Shown piece after piece: positions 48,532 through 60,305 of a stretch of DNA of 64,000 bases. The stretch comes from Rhyacichthys aspro (taxonomy: Eukaryota; Chordata; Actinopteri; Gobiiformes; Rhyacichthyidae). The DNA is taken from positions 18,219,982 through 18,283,981 of the forward strand of contig CM072168.1 in assembly GCA_036850595.1 (NCBI GenBank), written 5' to 3'. The first letter of the stretch is position 1, and the number at the start of each line of letters is the position of its first letter. The notes under the pieces are model-generated. The model had not been told where the DNA came from, searched no databases, and saw only the letters and a program-made list of their open reading frames with translations. The translations under genes were made by a program, and so were the position numbers.

Positions 48532-51500
48532 ATGACTGTGCCGTCCGTCAGACAACTTTGTGTTTTGTGTTTGCTCTGGTGCCTCGGATGTTGGAGCGTG
48601 ACAGGTAGGACTTCTTAGTAAAATATGTTTGTAAAGTGGTGAGGTTGGGTTATGCTTGACTGTTTTATGGAAATCTGTGGGTTTGTGTAAAATACAAGCT
48701 GTAAAACATTCATCATTGCTGTTTTTGAGCTTTTAGTTAAAGGTAATTAACCAAACTAATATAATATTCATTTTTTGTAAAGGTTACTTTTGCAGAATGT
48801 AAAAATATCTTAAAGTTTACTCAGAATTTCTTCTCATATAAAATTACAAACAAAATACATCTCAGATAAACTATGAATTAAAAAGGTACAGTCTTATATT
48901 AAACTTCAATATTAACTCCTGATGATTGTCCCTGTCACTTGTCATTAGTTTGATCTGGAATGAAATGTCTACATTACATTTAAAACGATATCCAGATGCT
49001 TTAGTCCTTTTTCTCTCACATTTCATTGCCTTCATATACATTATCCTACATTATCCCACAAATCAATGCACATAATGTCATGATTATAATCAATAACTAG
49101 TGATTTCATTGAAAATGCATGCATCATGTCTATTTATCCGTTAAAGTCTTTATTAAAATCTCAGCTGCACAGTAACAATCCAGTGAAAATGTCCTCACAG
49201 ATAAAGAGGGAATAGTGGAAGACATTGTAAATTTATAGATCCTTGTTACGCTCTGCCAACAATTACTATTATTATTTAAAGTTGTAGCTACGCAAAAGAT
49301 CAAAAAACTATTGTCACTGATGAACAACTGAACAGATTAAAGAGTAAAGTGTATCACCTAAAAGTTATTATAATGTACTGTCAGATTCTCAAACAAGCAA
49401 TGGTCTAATTTAATTTAATTTGTGATGTTTATTGTTTAATTAAGCTGCTGTAATCATCTCAGATAAAGAAATACAGCGTTTTCATAGTATTTTCTGGTCA
49501 CACACTTGTTAATGAGCTAGAATATAAAATGTCTGTTGTCATCCTCTCATTGTTTGCTTTAATTTTCAAAGATGTGAGTTTAAAATGCATCACATAAAAG
49601 TAAAAAAAGATTACTTATGCATGTATAATTCAGATTATGATATATTTTAGATTTGAACAAAGATACAATACGTCAGTTTCCATGTAGCATAAAATAAGTG
49701 TCTGTCATTTGTTTTGATTTCTGGATTAAATTCATCTTGTGTGTAGTGGGATATAGATCAGTAGAAACATTTTTACGACTTGGCAGCTCAAAAGGCACGC
49801 TTTTAATGGCTTATTATTTATTAATGGCCTGTGTACTGCAACAATATTCCCATAAAAGAGGTATTCCCATAAATTTGGTTCATGGCCACCACCACAGGAA
49901 TGAAATATGAGAAACACAAAGAAGGGTTTAGTGTAATATTAGCAGAAATGAAGGGATAATCACTGAAAATATATGTGGCATCGTATTTTTATGACATTTC
50001 TTTGAGGAAGTAGCTGCAGTGGATGAAGTGTGCTGTCTGCAATCTCACCACTAGATGTCACTAAAGCATACACAAAGCAAACCAGAACCATTTTACTTGC
50101 CGCCATGTTTTCTTTTACACTTATAAACAAATCAGTGATGACTCAATTTCGTAAATGACCCAGTGATTATATAAAAATAACTTTGACTGTGAGCTATCAT
50201 TATACAAGTCAAGTTTTTATAATTTATTTGACTGTGGAGCAAAAAACACTGAGAACTAATATAAGCTGCATTGTGTAAATATTGTTATGTCAGTCTAAGC
50301 GATCTTTATTACGAGCAGAGGCAGTTCTAGACACTCTGGGGCCCCTGGGCAAGAGATACCCCAGGGGCCCTGACATACACTGAACATGGCACTGATGACA
50401 CATTTTATTGCTCTACTTTTTTATTTTTAATCTTCAACAGTAACACATTTTAAAGACAACTACCTGTGGCCATGTAAAATTAGATTCAATAAAATGATAT
50501 CTGATCTGAACTATTTTGGGGCCGCCCCTTTCCAACTCTAGTTAATTATCTAGTTAACCAATCCTATTGCAACACCTCTGATCCACAGAACTCTCTCTAT
50601 ATAATACTCATAACCTTTCTTTTGCAGATGCCAGTCCTTTTGATCAGTGGGAAGATGGGATACAATTAAGAAAGGTAGTTAATTACCTATTTTATTTCAA
50701 ATTGCACACACAGCGCACTAGTTTGGCACATAGTATAATTTGTTATTGCCAGAACAAATAGTGCGCCTAAACAATTCTGCACATGTGTAGTATTTTTGGC
50801 ATATACTATACATAACCTGAACTATATAAAAAAGCATAGGTCAAGCTTTGTATTTTATGCCAGAAAAGCCTTTATCGTGTTCATTATTAAACTTAAAGTG
50901 GCTTCATTGCTAGCTTTAACTCTCTGGAATTTCACATTTAACATTGTCCTCCTGAATATGGTAAAAAAGAAGATATATTTGCATTTATACTTTTGTGAAT
51001 AAACCTAATTGAAAGCTGACTTTTTTTTCTCTGTTCAGGTTCGGGGTGTTCAGAGTGGAGATATGAATGACATTTTGTGGAGAGACCAAAATGAGGTAGA
51101 GAAGTATTAAATTCTCAAATATATAATGCAAAATAGTCAATAAAACACATCCTTTTTTATGTGCACAGTTTGCTAAAATTAAATACTATTTGCTTGACTA
51201 TAAACCCTTGATCTTAAAGGTGCCTTATGTCTGTCTTGTTGTGTCTATTTTCTCTGTGTTTTAAGATTTTAATCCTAAACTGGCATTTATCTGTTGATTT
51301 CCCTTTTTCTTTGTAGGAACAAGTCCAAAATGTCTTCAAAAGAGTAAGCCACACTCCTTTCTTTGTCTGTTTGAATTGACATTAGTTTTGCAAAGCATTA
51401 ACATTTGAATTGTCTGTTCTCAGTTTCTGTTTCATTATTCGAAAGCCCGTAACTCAGTGGGTGCGTTACAGCAAGAGGTGAGCTCCAGCTTTAATGAGTC

Positions 51501-53063
51501 TGTTTCCGTCAGTGTTTTTCACACACTGAAGTAAACATTAGGGCAGATACACAACATCTGCCCCGCTTTCATTTATACAACAGTTTGATCCCGAATGAGA
51601 CAGGGATTATCTCAAATTAAATGGATACAAACACATCCAGACATTTAATCCTTCAAAAACAGGGTTCATTGCTGCTTATTATTTAATTAGCTTTATATAC
51701 TTGGAATTTTACATATAATAGGCCACAACTATTTCATTTATTTACTATATAGTCTTTGGTGTCTACGTTTACACACAATTTACTGATGTCTTTAACTGTG
51801 TCCATTTTCAGGCTCACTCAGTTCATCCTCTGATGCGACTGTCCCCCAAACTTTCACAGAGAAGAAAGAAGAAAGTGCTGCTTTTGGTAAGACAACTTCA
51901 TGATATATTAATATAATATACATATTGGGCCTTTATGGATCCAAAAGTAGTTGATTTTGTTGACAATTATAGATATGGAACCTGTCTACCAAATGAAAAG
52001 TGTCCATAATTCAGGCAGATTTTATAGGTTTTTTGAAGTTTTATTTAACATTCAAAGAACCGTGGTGTCTGCTGCTTCCTGCCAATCCCAAACACCTTCC
52101 TCTCACTTGTTCCTAGTGCCTTCAAAATAAAATTAACCATAATTCAAATTTATAAATCATAGTTTGAATAAAAATGCTACTAATCCGATGCTCAAAATTA
52201 AAATGAAAGATGTCATTGGCAACAAGGAGGTAGTAACAATCCAATTATTTTAGAATAGTATATGATAATATAAATATGTAGATCTACATTTTTTTTATTA
52301 ATAAACTAGTTCTTTCGGTCATGTAATTATTTCATGAATTTTATATAGACTATGGTACTATCTAATACTTTTTTTTAATGCCACACAAATCTATTGTCAC
52401 TGTTGTGTCATGTGCAATGTTCATATAGCATAAATAAATAAAGAAACAATAATATATGCAATAATATTTTGATATACAGTGTGCTAGACGTCTCCTGAAT
52501 TCTAATTGCAGTAGTTTAATCCTCCTCCTGGAAATCAAACTGAACCAGAGGGACCAGACTAATTATTTATATAAAAGAAAAAGAATTAGAATGACTTGCC
52601 AGGCTAGTTTATTTCTATTTCGAACAATTTCCTTATATGCCTTATATTATAAAGCCCTAATTAAAAGACACTTTGTCAATGTGTTCCTCCATTATTGAAG
52701 CTAATTAACAAGGCCGTAGATAAACCGCCAGACAACAAAAACAGGTTAAGTGAACAAGTGATTAAACAAAGCAGCCGATCCCAAATGTGTTTAGCTTCAA
52801 TTATCTCTGACACTGGTTTTTTATCTTTGTCTTCCTCGTGATAAGTAGATCAGAGCTCTGCCGGAGGACATGTTGTAAGAGACAAATCTTCGCACCAAAG
52901 CAAGAAAATGAGACAAGAAGAAGAGATCTGCAGACATCCAGCGCCTGTGGACATCTCACCGGAAAAAAAAATGACTGGTGGAGCTTTGGAAGCACCTCGG
53001 ACACGTGTCTCCAGGAAGAAATGCCACTTTTTTCTCCTCAAAATAAATTATTCTGTAAATTGA
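48532..53063 (+). CDS. nms: Neuromedin S precursor-like (7 exons)
   Basis: Exons: 48532-48604, 50628-50674, 51039-51095, 51317-51343, 51424-51477, 51812-51886 and a terminal exon from 52849 or 52854. All junctions are GT-AG and in phase. Residues 1-24 form a signal peptide, so this is a secreted prohormone. KR at residues 67-68 releases a peptide starting FLFHYSK, followed by VHPLMRL and RRKKK (103-107). This order is diagnostic of the NMU/NMS precursor-related peptide, and VHPLM resembles NMS more than NMU. The neighbour pdcl3 supports nms. The terminal exon has tandem acceptors: TAG (exon from 52849) stops after nine codons, while CAG (exon from 52854) reads 69 codons to 53063, giving 180 residues. 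Neither yields the FLFRPRN-amide core. The closest segment is FFLLKIN (170-176). The gene identity is strong and the last exon uncertain. Confidence 0.85.
50316..50545. repeat. Dispersed-repeat-like segment with GC hairpin
   Basis: This lies within the first intron of nms, where GGGGCCCCTGGG is followed ten bases later by CCCAGGGGCCC (an 11-bp stem, 50339-50349 with 50360-50370). The text 'GGGGCCCCTGGGCAAG' and the distal 'TTTTGGGGCCGCCCC' resemble a known type of fish interspersed repeat. The boundaries are not clear. Confidence 0.35.
53042..53047 (+). terminator. nms: Poly(A) signal AATAAA of nms
   Basis: AATAAA lies at the end of the nms terminal exon. In the longer reading frame it overlaps the last codons, only 16 bases before the stop at 53061-53063. 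Cleavage would be expected about 10-30 bases downstream, before the transposon end at 53110. Confidence 0.55.
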
Positions 53064-53109
53064 AAACGTAGCATCACACTGCAGTGGCTCCTATGTGTCT
53101 TCCTGCTTA

Positions 53110-53926
53110 AAGGGATAGTCCAGTATTTTGTAAATGTGGTTCCATTAGATAGGTTTGGATCACTGGGCTGCATGATATTAGAGAAACGTGATGTTATTTT
53201 ATTAGATATGAGCTGCGATATTTGATAGTAAAGAAATACAAGGCCCTGGACTAACTTTCACTCATAAAACAAGAGCTAACTAGGACTACATCAAGACTAA
53301 ACAGGTCTAAACTAAAAATAAATGTAGAAGTGAACCAGGTCTAAACCAGGACTTATTTATTTAGACGAACCACAGTTTGATTTAATGCTGTGTTTGGACG
53401 ATGATTTAGAGGCAATAGGTAAAGGTCTATCACAGAGAAGACCATGTTATTGTGATACAAGTCAGTCTTAGTCTCTAGATATTACAACAAAGATACTATT
53501 ATATTTTGATGTACTATTTGCCGTAGTAGATCAGCACATTCCCAGTTTGAAGAACAGCTACAGACTAAAGCAGGTACAGAGGCATTTTTAAACTCTAAAA
53601 ATGTAACTTTGAACCTGTTTAAATGTGTGGTCCATACAAGATATTCACACAATACATTAAAATTGACCCATATTTTGGATAAAATGGCCAAATTTGGACA
53701 CCTTGGTATGTCCTTTGTATGTAAAGGCCTTCCACACTTGCACTAATAGTACTTTTTGGAACTGTGTCAGGCTTCTTAGGTGTTGTGTGTTAAGTGTGTT
53801 TTCATTGCATGAGCAGCCTTACATAACACAAAGCCTGCTACTCTTAACTGAGAGTGTGCAGAGAATTGACTACTGTAGGGAATAGAAATATATGACCCTC
53901 TTTTACTAAATACTGGACTATCCCTT
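53110..53926. mobile_element. DNA transposon remnant with 19-bp inverted ends
   Basis: AAGGGATAGTCCAGTATTT at 53110-53128 is repeated perfectly in reverse complement at 53908-53926. The 817-bp interior has no transposase frame, so it is a non-autonomous element. No convincing target duplication was seen. It sits between the 3' ends of the converging genes nms and pdcl3. A related fragment lies at about 38690. Confidence 0.85.
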
Positions 53927-54413
53927 GATGTTAACGTCCACTTTCCCGAGCACTCATCTCCCATGATGCACTTTGAAAAAAAAAACATCACTGTCAGAAA
54001 ATACAAAGAAAACAGTAAAACAAGTTTTAATCAAATCTTTTATCATCAACAGTGATACAGCCTGTTTGAAAAAAAAAAAAAAATAGCATGAAAAAACTGG
54101 CATGATTTTTGTGGCAAAGAGGTGAATTAATATTTATCAACTGTTTTAAATGTACATTTTTGACACACAAACACAATAAAATGTCTAATTTGTCTTTGAA
54201 GCATTTGTAAAGGCTGATTGTGGAGTCGTTTGTTCTAAAAGTCTGACTGGTTTAACTGAAGGTGTGATACAATCTGTAAAAATGTCCTCCCGCAGCACCT
54301 TCTTACAGTTTTGAAATGTGTTGATAAAGTTTTCTTCTTCTCTTGCTCTTTAGAGATAAGAGACGGTTCTCTGGAGCAAACCGAGCAGCCATTTGGAGTT
54401 GTCCTAATGTTTT

Positions 54414-57315
54414 TTAATAGTCCTCATCCTCACTGTCACTGTCCTTTCTCGTGGGTAATGAACATTTGATCGACGACATTAGTTTGTCTTCGATTTGTTT
54501 TTTGGGGTTTTCTTCCAGGTCTGTCTTCACTGCGCCGCTTTCTGATAACCTCCACTCCAGTTCTGGACGAGAAAGACAAGACAATGAATCAAATACTACT
54601 TCAAAATAATCACAGAGACTTCCCTAAACAACTGAAACAAGCCGTATATAGTCTTTATTCAGTAAGGTGTGTATTTGCCGTGTTTATAAAGGCACCAAGT
54701 TGTCGCATCAAAAACTACAGGCCAAATCAATGCTTTAAAGGAGAGTTCAATCAGTTTGTTTTCACTCCAAGTGTAAAAAAGGGCAATTAATTTAAGCACA
54801 ACTCAATGTGAGAGTGGATAAAAGTGCCAAAAAAATACCATGAATATGAGAAAATAGTGAGGATTCATCACAGACTGTCTACATTTTGTTACTGTTAATT
54901 TATCAAATCAACAAGTTATATTTACATTTCAAAAACACTAATAGTAATTAATAGATACGCTTTTTTAAATCAGCATTACTTCTGGAGGTTCTTAAAGCAT
55001 ACTATAGGCCTTAAAATCACTTACAACTAATGCACAATTTGTTCTTTAATAAATAAATGACACAATAACTGTACTTTAAATTCAAAATGACCAAAAAATA
55101 CATTTCTACTCAAGTCATTCCACTCCTGATAATGCCTTTACGTTTCAGTGAGCAGCAGAAACAAAGCCTCAGTGCGTCGTTACGTCAGCTCTTACCGTCA
55201 ACTTTGAGGTTCATGCCCCCGAAGACGAGCGGCCCGATAAACTGTGCCTTCATCTCTCCTTCGAAGTAGACGAAGATAGTGGGCAGGTTGCGGTCCGGGT
55301 AGTTGGGGATGCAGGTCGTGGAGATGGACTTGAGGAACTTGGTCTGAGGGAACTTCCTGGCCAGTGTGCTCAGGTGCTGGTTGATCAAGGTGCACAGAGG
55401 GATACTGGGAAACACAAGGGTGGATTCTCAGTATTTTTGTGTGAGAAAGCCTATACTTTCAGCTCTTAATGACCCTTACCCTTGTTTGTAGAGATGCAGC
55501 ACCACCCAGATGCCATCCCCGGCTTTGTTGACCTCTTTGACATAGTCTTCTCCTGAGATTTCACCAACTTCTCCGAACTTGTTCTTTATCTGAGCAGCTT
55601 TCCACTCGGCAAGACGCTTCTGTCTGCAAAGAAACATAACACCAATAACTGTACAGAAAAAAGTATAAGCTATAGACTATAAACATGTTATTATCATAGT
55701 CTCAGTGAGGTTTCTATGTTTGAGATTTTGTAGTTTGCAGAGAAAAACTGTAGTAATAATTTAATAAAACAGTAGCACCCCAGTTCAATATATCAATGAT
55801 ATGAGACAGGTGAGATATGGCATTATCAAAAGACTTTGTAATGGTGCTAATCTTGTCTGGGGTTTTCATTTAAACAAAATTAAAGACACAGACAACTCTA
55901 CAATAATTAATGCACAACAGAGACAGTGTAAAAAGCCGAGCAGGTTGGTTTGGTGTCTCTCCTTATGCAGGTTTTTCAGGCCACTAAACCTGCCATAAAA
56001 CAGGTAGGACCCATTTGTTTCTCTTAAGAAAAGGTAAGCTTGTGGTGGCGAGTTGGTCCAGTTGTATTTACATCAATAAAAGAAAAGAATTAAAGGTTAC
56101 TATGCAGCTGTTGGGGGTGGGATGGAAAAGATCAAATCAGGTAGTGGCGCTTTAAATACGTTGTGGTAAATTCCAATAAATTCCACAAGCCTTACCTGTA
56201 CATCTCAATGGCAGCTTCATCATCTTCACCGAACTCATCTTCATTCTCCTCCAGCTCGTCTAGTGTCATGCTCTCGTAGGTTTTAACTGTAAAGAAAATT
56301 AACGACAAAATACATTGATGCAGAGACAAAAATAGTAAAGGATCCTTCAGTATAGCCCCTTATATTTTAAGGTTGCATCGTTAAACTTTGATCAAATGAA
56401 GGCAATTATTCCTTTAAAAGATTGAAGGGAACTCATTAAATGACACTTCTCCTTCTTACCGACAGACTGCTGTTGAAAGGCCAGCTCCTCCTCTTCCTCC
56501 TCATCTTTGGGAGTCTCTTTTGGAGGCAGGATACCCTTCTTTCTGAGGATATCGTTCCACTCAGTGTCTTCATTTGGGTTCTGGGGAAAGACATATTAAA
56601 GCTAAGTGTAAGTATTAAAAAAGCCAGTCTTGTTTTTACATTTGTCCTTAGATACCATCCCCCAAACTGTCAGCTACAGACTCTGGGGCTACTGGGAACA
56701 GCTGGTGGGTTATTATTGTTGTTGTAAGTTAAACAAACTGTTCTCAGTTGCTGCAAACTTTAAAAAAATACTGTAATAAGTAGATAATAAGCAAATTATA
56801 ATCTGTAGGTTTATGGCATGCTATTTAGGTTGGTCTTGAATAAAGATTTTTCACTACTGACAGAATAAGTATTTCTGAAATGGTTTGGTATTTTGTCTTA
56901 TTGTAAAAACCTGCTGTAATAAACATTTATGATTTAGCTTTTCCGAGTTCAACTGCTAAAACCTGAACTTCTACATTTGTTGACGGGACATCTTCCGCAA
57001 ATGTTAAATCCAGTATACCACACTCATTGGAAAACATTTTAAGATTAAATAAAAGCTAACCAGTTATCAGTTATGTTGAGCATCTAGATGATTATCAATG
57101 CTGTCCACATTTAAAACTAGTTTGTATGACACTGTTAAGAGCATCTGAGTATCCACAACCAAGGCTATCGTTTTGAGCTACGCCCAACTTTCAAAGCTAA
57201 ATACAATGAAGACACTGGGTCAAAAATAAACTAGAGTTGACACATCTGGTTTCATCTACGTCTCACATTCAGTTTAAACTTTTTAAATGATCATTAACGC
57301 GTTACTAACCTGCAT
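54414..57315 (-). CDS. pdcl3: Phosducin-like protein 3 (6 exons)
   Basis: Coding exons on minus: 57315-57310 (only Met-Gln), 56580-56460, 56286-56196, 55623-55480, 55404-55196 and 54562-54414. All junctions are GT-AG and phases agree, giving 239 residues, the same length as human PDCL3. The N-terminus has DTEWNDILRKKGILPPKE, then an acidic helical part (TLDELEENEDEF) and a thioredoxin-like domain with GIPLCTLINQHL, TTCIPNYPDRNLPT and GPLVFGGMNL. The tail is acidic (RKDSDSEDEDY). PDCL3 is a cytosolic co-chaperone of the CCT/TRiC chaperonin, helps actin and tubulin folding and has been linked to VEGFR2 stability. It converges on nms. The gene appears intact. Confidence 0.98.
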
Positions 57316-57440
57316 TTTGACGAATAAGAGACTCCTCTGAAATCACACCGCTGCTCTCCTCCCAAACCCGGAAACAGAAGGACCGCAGAGAGACGGAGTC
57401 CGACAAGAAACGCCAAACACGAGTTTCTCAAAACCTCACA
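57316..57440 (-). promoter_or_regulatory. pdcl3: pdcl3 promoter and 5' leader
   Basis: The minus-strand sequence upstream of the start codon is GC-richer than its flanks. It carries an ETS-like TTCCGGGT (plus ACCCGGAA, about 57367-57374) and has no TATA box, as expected of a housekeeping gene. The start site is not precisely defined. Confidence 0.45.
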
Positions 57441-59950
57441 AAGTTCACTGAGAGTCTATGTAAAATGTCGCTCTTTTTGTTTATTTTATTTATTGAACCT
57501 TTCGTATTTCTAATTTTATTTGAGGTCAAGTATTTGCCATATATTTTTTAATCAAGAGGGAACGTTTGTTTGGGGGACAATAATAAAAGCAACACCAACT
57601 TCCGCCTGACGCTCAATATGCCCAAAAAAGGAGTGAGAGCGCACATTCCATTTTTGGCGACTCAAACAGGTGTTGGGACACACTCAGTAAAAGAAAGAAC
57701 ACAAGGAGTGGTTTTCTATAAATTTGACAATGTTGTCTTTGGTCTTCTCGATAAAAACAAACAACCAAACCAAGTATTAAACAGTTATTTTAAACATTTT
57801 GACCAATTTCATTAATACAATTGAACTTCTAAACATTTAATTTCTTTTTTATTAAACAATAACTGTAAATCTCTACCATATGTACAACACAAATCCTATC
57901 AAAACCCATAGCAAATGTATGTTTATTGTAACTATTGAACAAACTTGATGGATTGTAATCTAACCAAGCCATTGCAATGAAAGTCTATCCTTCTGTTATA
58001 TTTAATTTGTCATTTTTTGCCCAAAAAGAAATTCTAATGCTTTGCACTTTCTTCTGGTCATGTTTTATGTTCTGTTCTTTGTTTAAAGACTTATAGTAAA
58101 GAATATAGCACCTGAGATTTGAAGTATTTGTGTGCTATTAATATTTATTATGGCTACTCTTTGATTCAAAACAATGACACACTCTTGACTTATGGAAGAA
58201 AAAAAGTTCTTTTGATTTTGAATAAAAGGCACTTCATATAAAACAAATGCAAAACAAGGTTAATAAATTGTGCACTGTTTTGTTTTTTGTTTTTTTGTTT
58301 TTTTTTTACAAGGAACTGGTTCATGTCTTTGCCCCAGGAGCTGTCTACATGTGTGTGGTGTGTTCAGTGACCACAGCAACAGGGACACAAATCATAAAGA
58401 CACTTTAATTAAATAAAAAACATTAATTGAATAATATATGGACTTGAAAAGAATCAAAGTACAAGGCAAACACAATGAAAGTATGTCCTCTCCTGACAGA
58501 TATAGCAGTGGTTCTACATTATAAGGTACAGACAAAACTAACAAATTCCTTGGTCCTTTGTGTTTTTTGTGTAGTTTTATTTTGTCAGATTTTTTGTGAT
58601 TTGATTTTGATACGTTTCTCATTTCCTACTCTCTCTCTCTTTTATTACACAATGTTCTCTTTAGTTTAGCAGTTAAAGCCGAAAAGGTTAAGAAAAATCT
58701 ACCTGGAAATAAATAAAGTATATGTCAGAGGTAATAAGCTACTGCATCTGTTACTGTTTATTTTGTCTCTAAAATACACCTAAGAATGAGTAAAAAGTGA
58801 ACACCTGCCTAAAGAAGCGCAGGGCTCTGTACCGGAAATGACGGAGGGAAAGATAGTGAAATGCGGAAGAGTAGTAAATAACAGAGCTCTCACTATGTTA
58901 ATGTTTTCCAGAACCGTTCATTGTATTCTATTGTATGTTTTGCTTACCCCAAAATAGATTTATTGGGAAAGGAAATCCTGTCGTTATTTGAACAAACTGA
59001 CAATAATAATGAAGAACCGCCACCTTTCACAAAAATGATACAAACAAAACAGAATTTTATATTTGATAACTAATTAAAAATAGGCAAGATGTAAAACACA
59101 AAGCATTTGAATTAACAGAAGAATAACCAGTGTTTAAATACAAAAGCTTGGAGTTACAGGGAATATTATTTCTGTGGTTTGGTCTTCAGTCATTTCAAAC
59201 AGCTTGTGTAAAAAAAAGGAAATCGAAATCTTTTATCATGTATCTTGTTTATTGTAAAACTATTGTTGAATACTCAATAGCTTTATGTAGAGCTAACAGT
59301 TTTATTTATTCATTTATTTAATATGTACAACACAAATACATTGCACACATCGTACACATGCTAATTTTCAACACCTGTCCATTGGAGGCTTTTGAAGAAA
59401 AAAGGTTAATGGTAAGTGATAATTTTCTCTTCAAATTCAGCCATATTGTCGGCCCTGGTATGATTGGGCTTTTTTTAATTCTGCAGAAATTTGCCATTTA
59501 TGTTTTGGAGACTATATCAAGATCTGGCCCTGTTTGTGTGAAAATAAAATGTTGCATAGAGCCTTATCACAAACCATTTCATCCATATAAATCATTTAAT
59601 AAATCACCAAAAGCAGTAGCACACAAATTTAGATTTTACTATGCAGCATTTGTTTATGAATGTAATTTTCCTGTGTCTAACCTATCCTAATTTGTTGTTT
59701 CTTGAGCCACAGATAACATATCTTCACCTTTTTGTTGATTTATAATTAAATAACTATAAGTACAAACAAAAGTATTAATGATAAATGTTAATTTTGGGAT
59801 GGATTAAAGTGCATTAAATGGCTTTAACTGGGCAAGCCTTGAGTTTGATCTAAGAAAAGGTCAGTCTGATGTCAAAATGTCTCCAACTAAATTCCAGTGT
59901 AGTGAGGTGTTGAATAAACGAAGGAGTGTGATCTCTCGCTCCATTCACGA
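57441..59950. other. Intergenic region between pdcl3 and tbc1d8
   Basis: AT-rich, without a recognised gene. At about 58810-58950 a GC-richer patch has ACCGGAAATGACG (an ETS-like site overlapping an ATG) and a 38-codon open frame that I do not recognise. It may be a minor promoter. In human, NPAS2 and RPL31 lie between PDCL3 and TBC1D8; no trace of either is seen here. Confidence 0.45.
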
Positions 59951-60178
59951 TCTGTGTCTAATGTGTACAGCTGTTGGAAATCGGACGTGAAGCGAGGAAG
60001 TGCAAAGCCTGCATCTGTTGCGAGGGCAGCACAATCATGGACAAAACCAAAGGGCTGTCGGTGTAGACTGGCTCTGGCCGCTCCCAAACCGGAGGACAGG
60101 CACCATCAGCTGGATTTAGACCCACGGCACAGTCCCGGGGCCGCGGAGGGCTTCCCCGGGTCCCTCCCTTTTGGAAAA
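59951..60178 (+). promoter_or_regulatory. tbc1d8: CpG-rich promoter and 5' leader of tbc1d8
   Basis: GC and CpG content rise sharply between 59980 and 60178, including CCCGGGGCCGCGG, just upstream of the tbc1d8 ATG. An in-frame upstream open frame from 59954 exists, but its residues look like untranslated leader. The start at 60179 matches the family N-terminus exactly. Confidence 0.5.
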
Positions 60179-60305
60179 ATGTGGCTGAACCCGGAGGAAG
60201 TTTTGCTGAAAAATGCACTAAAGCTTTGGGTGACAGAGAGGAGTAATGACTTCTTTCTGCTGCAGAGGAGGAGAGGCCATGGAGAGTCGACAGGAAAAAT
60301 TACAG
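60179..60305 (+). CDS. tbc1d8: TBC1 domain family member 8, first coding exon
   Basis: The exon encodes MWLNPEEVLLKNALKLWV, then LQRRRGHGE, and ends with donor GTGAAT at 60306 after 42 codons plus one base. This is the conserved N-terminus of TBC1D8; the TBC1D9 group has a similar start, but the LKNALKLWVT wording is TBC1D8-like. TBC1D8 is a large protein with two GRAM domains and a Rab GTPase-activating TBC domain, acting in membrane traffic. None of these domains is in the window, so the gene is cut by the right edge. Linkage to pdcl3 and nms matches human 2q11.2. Confidence 0.93.

Noticed and set aside
52580..52630. Possible neuromedin core exon (translates as YFYFEQ)
   Set aside because: The acceptor lacks a pyrimidine tract, and the residues do not preserve RPRN.
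59954..60178. N-terminal extension of tbc1d8 by 75 codons
   Set aside because: The frame is open, but the residues match no TBC1D8 protein and the family starts at MWLxPEEVLL, which is the ATG at 60179.
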